The position numbers and the translations under genes were made by a program. The notes under the pieces were generated by a model. The model saw nothing but the letters and a program-made list of their open reading frames with translations. It was not told the DNA's origin and did no database searches. From Echinarachnius parma (taxonomy: Eukaryota; Echinodermata; Echinoidea; Clypeasteroida; Echinarachniidae): DNA of 64,000 nt. Shown piece after piece: positions 11,301 through 22,096 of this stretch (its first letter is position 1; every line of letters starts with the position of its first letter). The stretch is taken from the NCBI GenBank assembly GCA_037951105.1, contig JBAMJV010003345.1, positions 124,001-188,000 on the forward strand, given 5' to 3'.

Positions 11301-14300
11301 TCTTTTAGAAGTATAGATTTAATGATCTTTTATGTTTACATTTTGTTTCTAAACAATCTGATCCCCAGGACATATGCATCAGGGCGGGTTGAGCAAGCTA
11401 AACGGAGCTACAATGCCCTGCCCAAACATCACAAGGATCTCCTGCCAGAATTCTTGCCACACCTTGATGACATCAGGCATTGCATCACACACAATGTGCA
11501 CATCATCAGACTCATGCTGGACAACACTGCGGACATGTTTGAAAACAGCGGCCCAATCATCAATGTAAGTCTGATGTATGTGCAGTGAAATCTCATTGTA
11601 AAGAGCTCTGATAGCTAAAACCCCCTAATAAGTGTAAATTGTATTTTTTATTGTCCAAGCTCTTTATATTCCTGTGTTTTTTTACCCTGATACAACATGA
11701 TACCTAGTTTTAATAAAAGGTTATGTTTATCATTCAAAGGTTCTTGTTATAATGTGATTCCACCGTGGAAGCCAGAATTAACCATTGAAGAATTCAAAAA
11801 TTTTAAAATGCATGTGTTAATATTATTTTGTTTATATAGGAGCCCAAGTTATCACTGTAAATTCACTCTGTGAAAACGAAAAAAGTTAATAATTCATAAA
11901 ATATTCAATAATAAATAAAACAAATATACAGTTTTTGTATCTAAGCACATAAGACATTGGCAATGCCCTTGTACTATTACGATTATTTTTTTATTTTTTA
12001 TTTTTTAATTTATTATTATTATTACTATTTTATTTTATATTTAAAATGAAATTCTGTGTAACACTATTTCATTTCAAATATATGTGTACTATGGGAAGTA
12101 TCGGGTGGTGATACTGATGTACAATGTACCTCGAACATGTTTATCTTTGCTCACTTACATAAAGTATAATTATACCATACACAGAGTTTGAATTGTTTCC
12201 ATGGTAACATCTTAATGTCAAACAGGGAGAGGTGAAGCCCAAGGCAGTGACTAACATGGACATGGAGAAAGTAGTGACAACGCTGAAGCAGTTCTTCCGA
12301 GACTGGAGCGCTGGAGGCCAGGAGGAGAGAGATGGGTGCTACAAACCAATCGTGGAAGAAATCCAGCAGATCTACCCTCCCTCTCAATGGTATACTTAGA
12401 AACCAATGAAGGGAATATGGAGCAGAAGATATTTGGGCATTCTCTACCAAAGCATGACCATGACTTTAAAAGAATGGATGCTCTTTACAAATTGCATGGG
12501 GCATTTAGTTCTTCTCGATGTGCATGCCAAGTTGTGGGCACGCTTTGGTAGAGAATGACCAATATTTGATGCTAAGTGATGTGTTTGTACCATTTACACT
12601 ACCACTACACTTAGTAGTATGTTTCTTAGTGCTGCGTTTGCCTTACAGGCGACCGACTGGGATACTCCCTTGGGAGTTGAAAATGTGCACTTTGTGTAGA
12701 AGGATGATTGCAGAGTATATCCATTGACTGGGGTAATAATAATAGTTTAAAGTGCTATGAATAGTGCAATATAAAAAATGTTTTTATGCCTCCGTAACGA
12801 AGTTGCCGGAGGCATTATGTTTTTGTGTTGTCCGTCCGTCTGTACGGATTGACAGATCCTGACCAAACTTGGTACATGTATGTATCTTGGGGTGCCGATG
12901 ATCTGATTAGATTTTGGGGTCATGAGGTCAAAGGTCAAAGGTCACAGAGCTCATTATATATGGGCAAGTCCAAGGTATTTGTTCCCAAGGGGGTAAATTT
13001 TCATATTCACCCAATTGAGTGAAACTTGATGTCATTTTAAAGCTAAGATATTGAATTTTAATAATTTGAAAACAAAAATTAAAAACTTGATGAAATTTCA
13101 TATTCTGGTAGAGCACAAGATGCACATTAAGCCCATACCAAGCATGTTTTGATATTGTATATAAATTCAGAGGAATTCACATTCAAAGTCAAAGTTTAAA
13201 AATACCAACTTTCTCTGGTCCCGCGCGTTACGCTAGCAAAAAGTCGCATAAATTATTAATGCATGGGGAATTTCATTTTTTTTTTTTTGCTGTTTGATAG
13301 AATTTGCTCTAAAGCATCTAAAATGTAAAACAAATTGGTGTTTCAATATTTCTTATAAGAGTAAGCTCTCTTTATCGCTCTGATGTCCCGCGCGTTACAG
13401 TTACAAAATAGCTTGGACTTGCCCATATGCAAAAAATAGCTCGTGATCGCGTTATCTCAAGAACGGATTGACGGATACTGACCAAACTTGGTACATGTAT
13501 GTATCTTGGGGGGCCGATGATCTGATTAGATTTTGTGGTCATGAGGTCAAGGTCAAAGGTCACATGGCTCATTATATGTAAAAGTAGCTTGTGATTGGAA
13601 ATCTCAAGAACTGAATATCAGATTTCAATCCAACTTGATACCTGAATGTATATTAGGGAACATTATTGTAGTCATTAGATTTTGGGGTGATGAGGGCAAA
13701 GGTCAAGGTCATTGTGATACGTCAAGATCTAAAAAGACAGAGTACCATCAAAATTGAGTTGACAGAATTAATTCAGTGTACATGTTGATTTGGGCTTGAT
13801 ATAAATAAATTGCGTAATGGCGGAGGCATCATTTTCGACTGCGCGCAGTCGAAGATCCATCTAGTTATCATTATAATAAGTTGTATGTTGACCTGCAATA
13901 TACTGTAGAATCATATAATGTGAATGCTTGTAGTTAAGGATATTATTGTTTATATTGATAACTCACAAACCGGGGTGGGGTTGGGGTAGGGGGGAGGGGT
14001 TGCACCGGCTTCTCCTTCCTGTTTATTTTTTGTTAATTTTAGTGATATAATATGGAGTCTTAATTGTATTATTTTGATTAAAACTATATTTGCCTTTTTA
14101 CATCGGGTTGTCCTTCCTTCAAGCTTTTGCTTTGCGGACTTCCCATATTTCCAGTTTTATTGATCATTCTACAATATATATTTTTGATTTTACTCCGTCA
14201 TATCTATGTTACAATGCAATATTAATTTTGTACTTGAATACTTTGTAATTTTGATGTTTTTATATTATTGGAAATAAAATGAAATGAAAATGAAAAAAAA

Positions 14301-17300
14301 TTTAAAAAAATTGTTGGTCATCATGATATGAAACCCTTTGTAACATTTTGAAAATGTGCTACGTATGCAATTCCCCATGTCATTTTTATTTAAATTCTAT
14401 TTTGTGCATATTTTCTGTTTGATGCTGCTATCTTGGAATACTGTAATTGAGAAATATAAATTGATCTTAAGAACATATTATTGGGTACATGGCCATCCAG
14501 GAGACCAGAAATGGTTCTTTAGAAGCTACCCTGGGGGGAAAAAAACCAGATAAACCTTTTCTTATTTATTAAATAAAACAGTAATATACAGAGGAACCAC
14601 ATTATAGCGAGGACCTTCGTACCTTGAAAATAATCTTGTTATGTCAAATACCTTGTTGTAACAGGTTTCCAAAAACAAAAATCAAAACAAAAATCTACCA
14701 GCAAAATTACCTCATTATGTTATATCAGATCTCCTTATAACGAGGTTCCACTGTAATATGTTTTTTACTTTGATAACAGCAAGCCTTCAGACGTGAGAGT
14801 GCTAGTGCCAGGAGCAGGGCTGGGTCGGTTGGCGTACGAGATTGCAAGCCAGGGCTACACATGTCAAGGGAACGAGTTCAGTCTCTTTATGCTCATTGCA
14901 TCTCACTTCATTTTGAACATGTAAGTTTCTTGTACAGCATCATCTTCTTTCTGTGTCAAAATGTTTTTATTCCACTTATACTTGTGCATTCTTGTTGTCT
15001 TTTCAAAATTGTAGTTTTACTGGTTTCAACGCTTTCTCCTTGAAGTATAAAGTGGTTTTTATTTAATTTATTTCATGGTTATAACCAAATTCTGTAGGCA
15101 AAATATTAAACTTGAATGTTATTATAGATTTTTATGTAGTGCAATCATGTTCACTCAACTGTGTGTTAGCAGACTGTATTTGATCATTTTAATCTTTCTT
15201 CACAATTGAAGTTATTGCATTTAATGAGTGCTTACTCTTGACAGCATATAGGCTTAGCTCTTAACAGCTTAGAGTCTCCACCTCATGCACGGGAGGTCCC
15301 AGGTTCGAACCCAGTCTGGGTCATACCAAAGACTTTTAAAATGGTACCTTCTGCCTTCGAGCCAGGCGTTCGGCATTTATAGAAATGAGAAGGGAAAGTT
15401 AATCACATGGAGTTACCAGAGGACTTGCCCCCTTCTGTAGCTTTTCCTACGTGAAATAGATATCCTTGGGCTAATTAATTGGAGATAGGCGCCAACTTAT
15501 GTGCCGATTTGGCATGGGAAGGACTTTAACTCACTCTTGGCAATGTATTGTGATCCATCAGGTCCACCGAAACCAACATGTTCACCCTCTATCCCTGGAT
15601 ACTTCAGTTCAGCAACAACAGGGCTTTGGCCAATCAGATCAGTCCGATTCACGTTCCAGATATCAACCCCTCCATGCTATCACCAGACGCTCAGTTCTCA
15701 ATGGTTGCTGGGGATTTCTTGGAAGTGTACGTGGATGAAGGTCAGCAGATTTTGTGAGCATTTACACACAGTTGATCCTTCAACAATAATTGTATACCCT
15801 TTAAATTTATATAAAACTCCCCCAAATATATATTTTTAAAAAAAATCTTATATATGCCATGGAACACCTGCTTAATTGTGATCTGGTACATAGATCAATG
15901 ATCTTGCTGAGGCCCATGGCGTGGCACTCAAATGTTCCCGCCATTGGCAGGAAGTTGTGTGATGATACGAAATGGTGATGATGAGATATGTCACGTAGAA
16001 TAAATCTAAACAAGAACTATTTTAGAACCAGGCAAGCTTGCCAACTTTACTGTAAATCAAATCCATCCTCTTACTTTTAGTTGAAGAATATGTTCATATC
16101 TGCACCAGATGAGCTACTATAACATTTAATGGTTTTGCCTTCTTTGAAAATATGTATTGTCTCCCCCCAAAATATGACTCCTGAATAGTTGAACATTGGC
16201 TTTCTCTTTGATTAGATTCATCTGATTGTGAAATTTATAGATTAAACAAACATTTTTTTTTTCAAAACGTCAAATCCCAAATAGTATGTTGATTGTGAAT
16301 AAACAATAACAGTGTCTGTGAATTTGACAACGGATATTTAAACATGCTTGCTCTATATGTCTATGTTTGTACCTGCATTTGATAATAGGTGCATGGGACT
16401 GTGTGGCGACCTCCTACTTCATTGACACAGCTCACAACATCCTGACCTATGTCGAGAAGATCTTCCACATACTGAAACCCGGTGGACACTGGATAAATCT
16501 TGGTAAGTATGAGCTTTAGAGGTTCTGAAGCAACACTTTACCTCTTTATTCTCTATAATTGAAAAGTTTCTCAATTATATATTGTACAGTATGTATTACT
16601 TTCATAAAATGATGTGGTCTCAGTATAACTACAAAACAAAACAAAAAACACCTAAAACATGTGGTCATACATTACCAATGTTGTGGATAATAATAATTTA
16701 CATCTGAATAGTACACCTAGATATATATCTATCTATCTATCTATCTATAAGGCCATAGTTCATCCAAACGTTGGACAAAGCCCTTCTCATGACATTTCCA
16801 TTCTCTTCTGTCTCTAGCTATCCTGGGTCCTGCGGCCGTTCCCATGTATGATGTTAGTTCATCTCTCCATCTTTTCTTTTGCCTTCCTCTTTTTCTCTTA
16901 CCCTCTTAGATATATGTAGCACACACTTTAGTATTTAGAAATACTATAACCAGTATATTAAATTTGTTTCTATCATCAGGGCCCCTGCTGTATCACTTTG
17001 AGAATATGCCAAATGAGGAGTCGATAGAGATCAGTTATGAAGTCCTCTCTAAGGTCATCCAGAACATTGGCTTCGTTCTGCTGGTAGGAAAGAGAGCATC
17101 TTATTATGTTTGATAAATTAATAATACATAATATGTGACCGGCTATAGCAAAACCCGGCACTTGTCGGTAGTTCATGTTTTGAAGAAATGGGCATTTTAA
17201 GTTCACACAATGTGTGTAAATGACCTTTTATTGTAAAATTTAAACAATCATATCTTTGCCAATTATTGACCAATTAGTGAGAACAAAGCATCAAATGAAA

Positions 17301-17991
17301 GCTTGTGATGAGGCTTTTGTATTCGTATGAAAATCTACATTATGATTACATTACCGACTAGTGCCAGGTTTTGCTATAGTCAGTCACATATTAATTTTGC
17401 GCTTAGAAATAGTATAACTGTATAAAGAGAGATCTTTTTTGTGTGTGTTTAATTAGATGCTACTCAGCTACTAACTCTACGAATGCTAAGTTATACAATT
17501 ATGTAGGAAAATACCTTGTTATTTCTGTGTTTATTGGAATTGATAAATTCCTTCTATTTTAGTATGTTCTTTTTGAAGATTATGTTTTTGCAGAAATATA
17601 AGATAATGTTCATTGATTGTAAAATAAAATAGGCTTGTACAGGATTGACAGTATTTCATTATTTAATGTATAACAGAGATCTTCAAAGTTTAATTCCATG
17701 AAATTATAATTATTCTATGCAGTTAAGTGACATTATGTGGACTATAAGGACTATAATATAAGGAGAAATTGTTTGCATAATTTCTGTTTTCTAAACTTTT
17801 TGTTTGATTTTTCTTTCTATTTTTCTCTACAGAAAGAGAATACTTCAACGAAGTCCTCTTACATCCAAGACCCACAGTCTATGATGCAGTACTCTTACAA
17901 CTGTGTCTTCTTTGTGTGCCAAAAGCCTCCAGCAACATCACCGTCTTCATCATCATCATCATCAGCTTCATCACAAGATGAAAAGAGATGA
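8323..17991 (+). CDS. CARNMT1: Carnosine N-methyltransferase
   Basis: Eight coding exons were read from splice sites and frame: 8323-8438, 11369-11564, 12226-12389, 14780-14920, 15562-15740, 16389-16502, 16980-17083 and 17833-17991, giving 390 residues (human about 409). The family is an SAM-dependent class I methyltransferase that converts carnosine to anserine by N-methylating the histidine imidazole. Exon 4 carries the SAM-binding glycine motif [14 protein letters not shown] and the following [14 protein letters not shown]. Exon 5 has [12 protein letters not shown] and [12 protein letters not shown]. Exon 6 has [16 protein letters not shown] and [12 protein letters not shown] (completed in exon 7), typical of late strands of the Rossmann fold. 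The C-terminus ends in a Ser-rich tail. Exon 2 has two decayed partial copies upstream. The introns hold many repeats. Confidence 0.93.
8547..9783. mobile_element. Candidate 1.24-kb insertion with terminal hairpins and 12-bp flanking repeat
   Basis: The same 12 bases TTAGTTAATGAC occur at 8535-8546 and 9784-9795. Just inside each end is a hairpin: AGGCGCCGTGC at 8553-8563 pairs with 8579-8589, and CAGCGGTGTGC at 9748-9758 pairs with 9763-9773. The interior is unusually rich in CG dinucleotides compared with the rest of CARNMT1 intron 1. The two ends are not inverted copies of each other, so the class is unknown, and coincidence of the flanking 12-mers is possible. Confidence 0.45.
10482..10508. 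repeat. Perfect 12-bp hairpin
   Basis: GTAAATGGTCCT pairs exactly with AGGACCATTTAC across a three-base loop, in CARNMT1 intron 1. Confidence 0.8.
10711..10925 (+). pseudogene. Two partial copies of CARNMT1 exon 2
   Basis: The segment from 10838 reproduces the exon 2 acceptor (TTGATCCCCAG) and about the first 88 bases of the exon with a few substitutions, then breaks off after the sequence for LLPEFL. A more decayed copy lies at 10711-10774, recognisable by GGATCTCCTGCC. Both copies are followed by a similar GGTGATTCTG stretch, so they arose by tandem duplication. The full exon at 11369-11564 is the only one that continues the frame, so splicing into these copies would truncate the protein. 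Confidence 0.8.
10955..11315. mobile_element. Dispersed repeat, class uncertain
   Basis: Starts near TCTACTAGAGGACCTGTG and ends with a CAGACAAACAGA tract followed by CCTCTTTTAGAAGTATAGA. The ends show a loose inverted similarity (TCTA..AGAGGA). It separates the partial and the intact copy of CARNMT1 exon 2. Confidence 0.4.
11583..11765. mobile_element. Pogo-like short inverted-repeat element
   Basis: The left end CAGTGAAATCTCATTGTAAA and the complement of the right end (CGGTGGAATCACATTATAAC) are similar over about 20 bases. This resembles the pogo/Tigger-type terminus seen more clearly at 14589. It begins 18 bp after CARNMT1 exon 2. Confidence 0.45.
12784..13864. mobile_element. Dispersed element with TGCCTCCG hairpin end
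   Basis: The left end is a hairpin, TGCCTCCG at 12787-12794 pairing with CGGAGGCA at 12807-12814. The right end contains GGCGGAGGCATC and a CGACTGCGCGCAGTCG palindrome. A reverse-orientation copy lies at 41621-42196. The body contains two internal similar blocks (12841-12970 and 13465-13575), each with ACCAAACTTGGTACATGTATG and AGGTCA direct repeats. There is no coding frame. It lies in CARNMT1 intron 3. Confidence 0.75.
14589..14753. mobile_element. Pogo/Tigger-like short element, TA target site
   Basis: Ends are CAGAGGAACCACATTATAGC and the complement of CTCCTTATAACGAGGTTCCACTG's last 20 bases; TA flanks both ends (14587-14588 and 14754-14755). It is 165 bp and non-coding, in CARNMT1 intron 3 just before exon 4. 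Confidence 0.65.
15248..15480 (+). mobile_element. tRNA-derived SINE-like element
   Basis: A B-box-like GGTTCGAACCC at about 15303 is preceded by an A-box-like TTAGCTCTTAACAG near 15253 at tRNA-like spacing, followed by about 160 bases of unrelated tail. This matches RNA polymerase III promoter organisation in tRNA-derived SINEs. It lies in CARNMT1 intron 4. Confidence 0.5.
16722..16749. repeat. (ATCT)n microsatellite
   Basis: Short run of ATCT units, directly beside the non-LTR fragment that follows. Confidence 0.85.
16752..16912 (-). pseudogene. Fragment of a non-LTR retrotransposon reverse transcriptase C-terminus
   Basis: On the minus strand a frame reads [16 protein letters not shown], then [16 protein letters not shown] and VQRLDELWP before a stop. 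The G-R-x-x-x-R-W-x-D-E, R-x-A-x-D-R-x-x-W pattern is characteristic of the extreme C-terminus of LINE polyproteins. Only this 3' tail is present, as expected of a 5'-truncated insertion. It lies in CARNMT1 intron 6. Confidence 0.7.
17135..17387. mobile_element. 253-bp short inverted-repeat element, copy A
   Basis: The left end GTGACCGGCTATAGCAAAAC mirrors the right end (TTTTGCTATAGTCAGTCAC), and the similarity extends inward through GGCACTTGTCGGTA. A second, interrupted copy is at 52328-53225. It lies in the last CARNMT1 intron. Confidence 0.75.
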
Positions 17992-18024
17992 CGAAAATCA
18001 CAATAGAGAAATGCTGTTTCTTCA

Positions 18025-18600
18025 GTATACCGGGCGTATAAAAAAAAACGTTACACTTTTGAAAAATTTGTCACAATTACATTTCAAAATGTATAGAAGA
18101 TTTGTTCATGTTGATAGAGGCCCAATCGTCTCTTCTATCAAGTGCCACTAACAAAACAAATTTTTGTTCACGCTTGGGTGAGCACTGACCGTTTTTGTCC
18201 AGAGTGTGAAAAATGACTTGCGCCAATCTGAATAAGTACTCCCATTCAAAAAAGATTGCTCTTTTTCATGAATTTAGGATTCTGTTATGATAGTCTAGGA
18301 ATTTTCTGGCATAAAGCAATGAAATCATTAAAATTATGGCAAAGAGCAATTTGTTTGAATGGGAGTACTTATTCGGACTGCTGGTTTAATTTTCCCTCTT
18401 CTTTCAATTTGGAGCAAGTCATTTTTCACACTGTGGACAAAAACAGTCAGTGTTCGCCCAAGCATGAACGAAAATTTGTTTTGTTAGTGGCACTTGATAG
18501 ATGAGACTATTGGGCATCTATCGACATGAACAAATCTTCTAAATAATTTTGACAGATTTTTCAAAAGTGTAACATTTCTTTTTGTATACGCACTTTATAC
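18025..18600. mobile_element. 576-bp fold-back element
   Basis: The two halves are imperfect reverse complements around a centre near 18300. Landmarks include AAGTGCCACTAACAAAACAA at about 18140 and its complement near 18480, and AATAAGTACTCCCATTCAAA near 18230 with its complement near 18360. Ends share GTATA....GCGTATA. It lies 34 bp after the CARNMT1 stop codon, so it may be transcribed as 3' UTR. Confidence 0.75.
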
Positions 18601-19871
18601 GACTATCAACATATTAACGTTTGATTATATTTTTGCTACTATGAATGTTTTGCCATAATTTTAATGCATTGTGCATGTTTGCTGAGTTTATGAATGCGAA
18701 AATGAAAACTAGTAGAATAGTTCCAAAAGAACAAGGAGTTCTACAAGAAATGCTTTGGAGTTTTTGTAGGTGATGTAGTTTATAGAGTGTATTGTAAAGA
18801 AGAAATTTATCTTTAAACACATAATAGGAGTCTACTAATGATGTATAAATTTGCGATGAGACATTGGTGTGATCAATGATAATGGAGTTCAATCATTCAA
18901 GAAACGTGTGCATCAGCACATTTTGACAATGACATCCAGTATTTGAGGGCATTCTGAAATGTTAAGCTGCTGTGAACCATTGATTAGTCTATGAGAATGT
19001 CTTTTATAGCGCTTTTTGCCTCTATTTGAGATCGATTTATATTTCGCCTTATGGGCTATTGTTCACTATAGCATATTATATCATATACAAAATAATTTAA
19101 AAACATTGTCTTGGACCAATAATTCTTACCCATGACTAACCTCATCAAAATAGTGGCATCTTTGATCCCAAAGTGAACTGATTTTCTATCATGGGATGTG
19201 TTAACTGAAATTGCAGTTTTGCTGCGATCTCTGATACATTTCAAACTTATAATATGATGTCAAATTCATAATGCACATACCACATACTGTCTCTATGAAC
19301 TGTAAGAAAGTGCAAGAAAGAGTTCATCAGCATACAGTGAAACCTTGTTATATGGAGCTCTGATATAACAAAAATGATCTGTCAGTCCCTAACCCTTTAG
19401 TGATGGATAATTTTCTATATTTGAAATATTTAAATTAATTTATTATGAAATTATGTAATTTATCAATCTTATAGTAAAAAATGAAATGCAAAATGAACAT
19501 AAAATTGTCTAATGAAAGAGATGGATTTTTGTGATTTGTAGGTTTACTTGTAATTGGTTTGAAATGAAATGAAATATTTTTGGTTGTTTGCTGGGAAGGA
19601 AATTTCAAACTGGGGTGATATTTTTCATTGCAGGCAATGAACGCTCACAGAAAACTCAAATAAATGTGTGATTGAACTAAGATTCAGCGAGGACATATTT
19701 ACTAAAAGTGACCCATTTTATAATATTCCCACATTGTATTTTTTCAAATCTCCTTTTTTCACTTTGTTCAAAAAATTAGAATTGAAATGAAATGAATTTG
19801 AAAGCATGAACGGATTGAAGATATATTAATAATGTATTAGATATGATCAACGTAAAACATTTACACATTTA
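18601..19871. other. Intergenic sequence, no gene seen
   Basis: AT-rich. A lone pogo-like terminus (CAGTGAAACCTTGTTATATG) occurs near 19336 and an AATAAA near 19660. No conserved coding frame. Confidence 0.5.
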
Positions 19872-20527
19872 ATAACTAGAAATTGCGCGCTCGGCGGGTC
19901 GCGCAGCCGAGCACATGTATCCCCCGAACCAATTGCATTGCACTTTTGTGGGTTGTAATATTGTGAACTGAACAAGTTTGGTGGTGTACGTTGTTCTACT
20001 AGGCTGGCAGTAGCCTTTGGGCAAGGCCTCGCGCGCTGTTTGTCCTCCGAGCAGGGTCTGATTAATAGACAAGGCGATGTGCGCTTACAGCAGTGATCGC
20101 TGGACTGAGCCGCGTCAGCGGCGAGGCCTTTGCTAACTTGCGGAGCTCATTAATATTGGCATATGTAACAGGCTCTTACATTATGCAGCAGTTAAAAACA
20201 ATTGCAGCCAATCGTCATTGTATACTACTGGTACACGTGCAAAACTGTACCGATTCTGTGAATAATCGACTCGCGGGGAAGGGAGATCGCGCGCAAGAAC
20301 GAGTCGGTTTCAAGAGAGTCGATCTCTTATGCCGACTCTCCTCGGTTCTAATCAGAATAGAATCAAACTATTTCGCGCAAACGCATGGAACTGCCGTGTC
20401 TCGCACAGACACAGTCTCTCCCGGTCTCTCCCGCACCGGTCCCGTCTTATTTATTTCAAGAAAACAACGCTGGCGTTCGTACGTGTACAGCGCATATACG
20501 TACGCATGCATGCAATTCGCAATTCAA

Positions 20528-20726
20528 GCGATCCAGTTCTAAAAAAAAATGGTTAAAATGCAGTGCATTTGTGGCCCCAAATCCTCTTAAATAAACCAGA
20601 TTCCTAAATCAATTACTTTTTTGCATTTCTAAAATGATTTCTACGGAAAAATGATATCAAACTGTTCAGATTTACCTCGATTACAAACGCACTGCATTTT
20701 AACAATTTTTGTTAGAACTGGATCGC
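20528..20726. mobile_element. 199-bp nested inverted-repeat element
   Basis: The left arm GCGATCCAGTTCTAA followed by GGTTAAAATGCAGTGC is mirrored by GCACTGCATTTTAAC and TTAGAACTGGATCGC at the right. Arms are about 40 bp with a 120-bp AT-rich core. It lies inside the Helitron-like shell. Confidence 0.7.
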
Positions 20727-20908
20727 CAGCGCGGTAGGCGATCCGGCGAGTTACCTTCTCACATACACAGAGCTGATTGTGTGATTGTATGAGTTATGTG
20801 TACATGTACGCTATACGATCTCAGAACCGATTCTTCTCGGAACCGAGACATGGGTATGGAATCAGAATCGACTCCAAGCTGGGGCAGAACCGCCCAAGCC
20901 TACTTCAT

Positions 20909-22056
20909 ACCAAATAAGAAAATAATCGGACAAGAACTCGGACCTGTAGAGCGGTCACAAGGTAATCTTAACTATTTCTTTATATCATGGTTACCATGGC
21001 AACCATGAATCCGCCCCACACCAAAATCAATAGGCTTCATCCTCTTTCCTTAATACACCTTCATACCAAATAAGAAAATGATCGGACAAGAACTCGGACC
21101 TGTAGAGCGTTCACATGGTAATCTTAACTATTTCTTTATATCATGGTTATCATGGTTACCATGGCAACCAGGACTCCGCCCCACACCAAAATCAATAGGC
21201 TTCATCCTCTTTCCTTAATACACCTTCATACCAAATTAGAAAATGATCAGACAAGAACTCGGATCTATAGAGCGTTCACAAGGTAATCTTAACTATTTCT
21301 TTATATCATGGTTACCATGGCAACCAGGACTCCGCCCCACACCAAAATCAAAAGGCTTCATCCTCTTTCCTTAATACACCTTCATACCAAATTAGAAAAT
21401 GATCGGACAAGAACTCGGACCTGTAGAGCGTTCACAAGGTAATCTTAACTATTTCTTTATATCATGGTTACCATGGCAACCAGGACTCCGCCCCACACCA
21501 AAATCAATAGGCTTCATCCTCTTTCCTTAAGACACCTTCATACCAAATTAGAAATGATCGGACAAGAACTCGGACCTGTAGAGCGTTCACAAGGTAATCT
21601 TAACTATTTCTTTATATCATGGTTACCATGGCAACCAGGACTCCGCCCCACACCAAAATCTAAAGGCTTCATCCTCTTTCCTTAAGACACCTTCATACCA
21701 AATTAGAAAATGATCAGACAAGAACTCGGACCTGTAGAGCGTTCACAAGGTAATATTAACTATTTATTTATATCATGGTTACCATGGCAACCAGGACCGC
21801 GCCCCACACCAAAATCAATAGGCTTCATCCTCTTTCCTTAATACACCTTCATACCAAATTAAAAAAAGATCGGACAAGAACTCGGACCTGTAGAGCGTTC
21901 ACAAGGTAATCTTAACTATTTCTTTATATCATGGTTACCATGGCAACCAGGGCTCCGCCCCACACCAAAATCAATAGGCTTCATCCTCTTTCCTTAATAC
22001 ACCTTCATACCAAATTAGAAAATGATCGGACAAGAACTCGGACCTGTAGAGCGTCC
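20909..22056. repeat. Tandem array, about 155-bp unit, seven full copies plus a partial
   Basis: Units start at ATACCAAAT near 20909, 21064, 21229, 21385, 21540, 21696, 21851 and 22006 (the last truncated at GAGCGT). Most units are 155 or 156 bp; the second is about 10 bp longer through a duplicated ATGGTTATC. Each full unit contains GTTACCATGGCAAC. Divergence between units is low, so the array is recent or homogenised. Confidence 0.92.
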
Positions 22057-22096
22057 ATAGTATCCCCCGAAGTGGTTCGGGGGATACAATTACTAA

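Larger units (their letters stand above)
19872..22096. mobile_element. Helitron-like shell carrying a tandem array
   Basis: The left edge has a GC-rich hairpin (GCTCGGC pairing with GCCGAGC, about 19889-19912) and the sequence GTATCCCCCGAACCAATTG. The right edge, directly after the tandem array, is a perfect 12-bp-arm hairpin GTATCCCCCGAA (22060-22071) with TTCGGGGGATAC (22076-22087), followed by CTAA at 22093. The shared GTATCCCCCGAA at both edges, a 3' hairpin followed by CTRR and an internal tandem array are known traits of non-autonomous Helitrons and Helentrons. The class is inferred; no Rep/helicase is present. Confidence 0.4.

Noticed and set aside
15499..15839. Frames overlapping CARNMT1 exon 5
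   Set aside because: Only the frame entered at 15562 continues the methyltransferase; the others are shadows.
20909..22056. CRISPR-like array
   Set aside because: The whole unit is repeated with no unique spacers, units are about 155 bp, and the genome is an intron-bearing animal genome.
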